NCBI GenBank assembly: GCA_007449985.2
Contig: VIIQ02000077.1
Location: 186,001 to 250,000 of the forward strand
DNA length: 64,000 nucleotides
Reading direction: 5' to 3'
Source: Desmodesmus armatus
Taxonomy: Eukaryota > Chlorophyta > Chlorophyceae > Sphaeropleales > Scenedesmaceae
Part shown: piece after piece, positions 63,829-64,000 of the stretch
Numbering within the stretch: position 1 is the first letter of the stretch
Layout of the letters: each line of letters starts with the position of its first letter
Notes under the pieces: generated by a model
Database searches by the model: none
What the model was told of the DNA's origin: nothing
The model's input: only the letters and a program-made list of their open reading frames with translations
Translations under genes and position numbers: made by a program

Positions 63829-64000
63829 AGGCAGTACGCTTGGCAACACTTCCAACAGTAACATCATATTACTAATATATGTGGAACACCCGCTTCCATC
63901 CCAAAGGCTGCTTTACGTGCTGGGCATGCTTCCACAACTGCGCTGCCGTGCCCATCATCAGATTGTGTACGAGATGGGGTAACTGCATGCATGCAGTAGT

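Larger units (their letters stand above)
62724..64000 (+). other. Intron 1 of the STR8-like gene, rich in foldback repeats
   Basis: Starts at the exon 1 donor. It has C-tracts near 62,780, 62,835 and 62,905 and then three related palindromic elements and one longer inverted repeat. No exon was recognised; the window ends inside it, or in intergenic DNA if the gene model is wrong. Confidence 0.4.

Overview
This window looks like nuclear DNA of a green alga (Chlorophyta, probably Chlorophyceae; the genus cannot be told from the sequence). The signs are intron-rich genes with strong GT..AG sites (acceptors usually ctgcag), very long Ala/Gln/Ser tracts from (CAG/GCA)n, many pure C or G homopolymers in introns, a TGTAA poly(A)-type signal after the first gene, and plant/algal F-box-LRR genes. 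There are no prokaryotic operons or Shine-Dalgarno sites. Coding frames were followed by hand across introns, and exon phases were used as an internal check.

Layout. 1-16,865 (+): the SMG1 kinase gene of nonsense-mediated mRNA decay, 5'-truncated by the window, with 15 visible exons coding 4,182 residues that end in an intact FATC motif. 16,866-22,558: gene-poor DNA with a 100-bp minisatellite and dispersed repeats. 22,559-23,785 (-): an F-box-like LRR gene. 24,326-26,059 (+): a small spliced gene resembling the meiotic factor REC114/PHS1. 26,270-30,590 (+): a ten-exon coiled-coil gene with an RWD-like C-terminus, possibly KNL1-type. 31,505-33,387 (-): a second F-box-LRR gene. 34,387-36,975 (-): a five-exon histidine phosphatase (phosphoglycerate-mutase-like). 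38,237-61,788 (-): UTP20, an SSU-processome HEAT-repeat protein, 18 exons and about 3,630 residues. 62,319 onward (+): the first exon of a rhodanese-like UPF0176/STR8-type gene, divergent from UTP20, whose intron fills the rest of the window.

Two results stand out. First, two UTP20 introns carry seven copies of a roughly 90-nt element on the same strand as the gene. Each has a C box, a D box, an internal D' box and a terminal stem that changes by compensating substitutions between copies. The guide before D' is complementary for 14 nt to a highly conserved 25S/28S rRNA segment (CUGUUGAGCUUGAC). These are best read as intronic C/D-box snoRNA genes inside a ribosome-biogenesis host gene. Second, the edges of many exons (20-120 bp of exon together with the splice site) are copied, often several times, into the adjoining intron. 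This is clearest in UTP20, but SMG1, the coiled-coil gene and perhaps the phosphatase show it too. It suggests a general mode of intron growth and a supply of decoy splice sites.

Three UTP20 exons each need exactly one extra base to restore both frame and exon phase, and two splice junctions show the same one-base deficit. I read these as likely short-homopolymer deletions in the assembly, or real frameshifts; raw reads or cDNA would decide.
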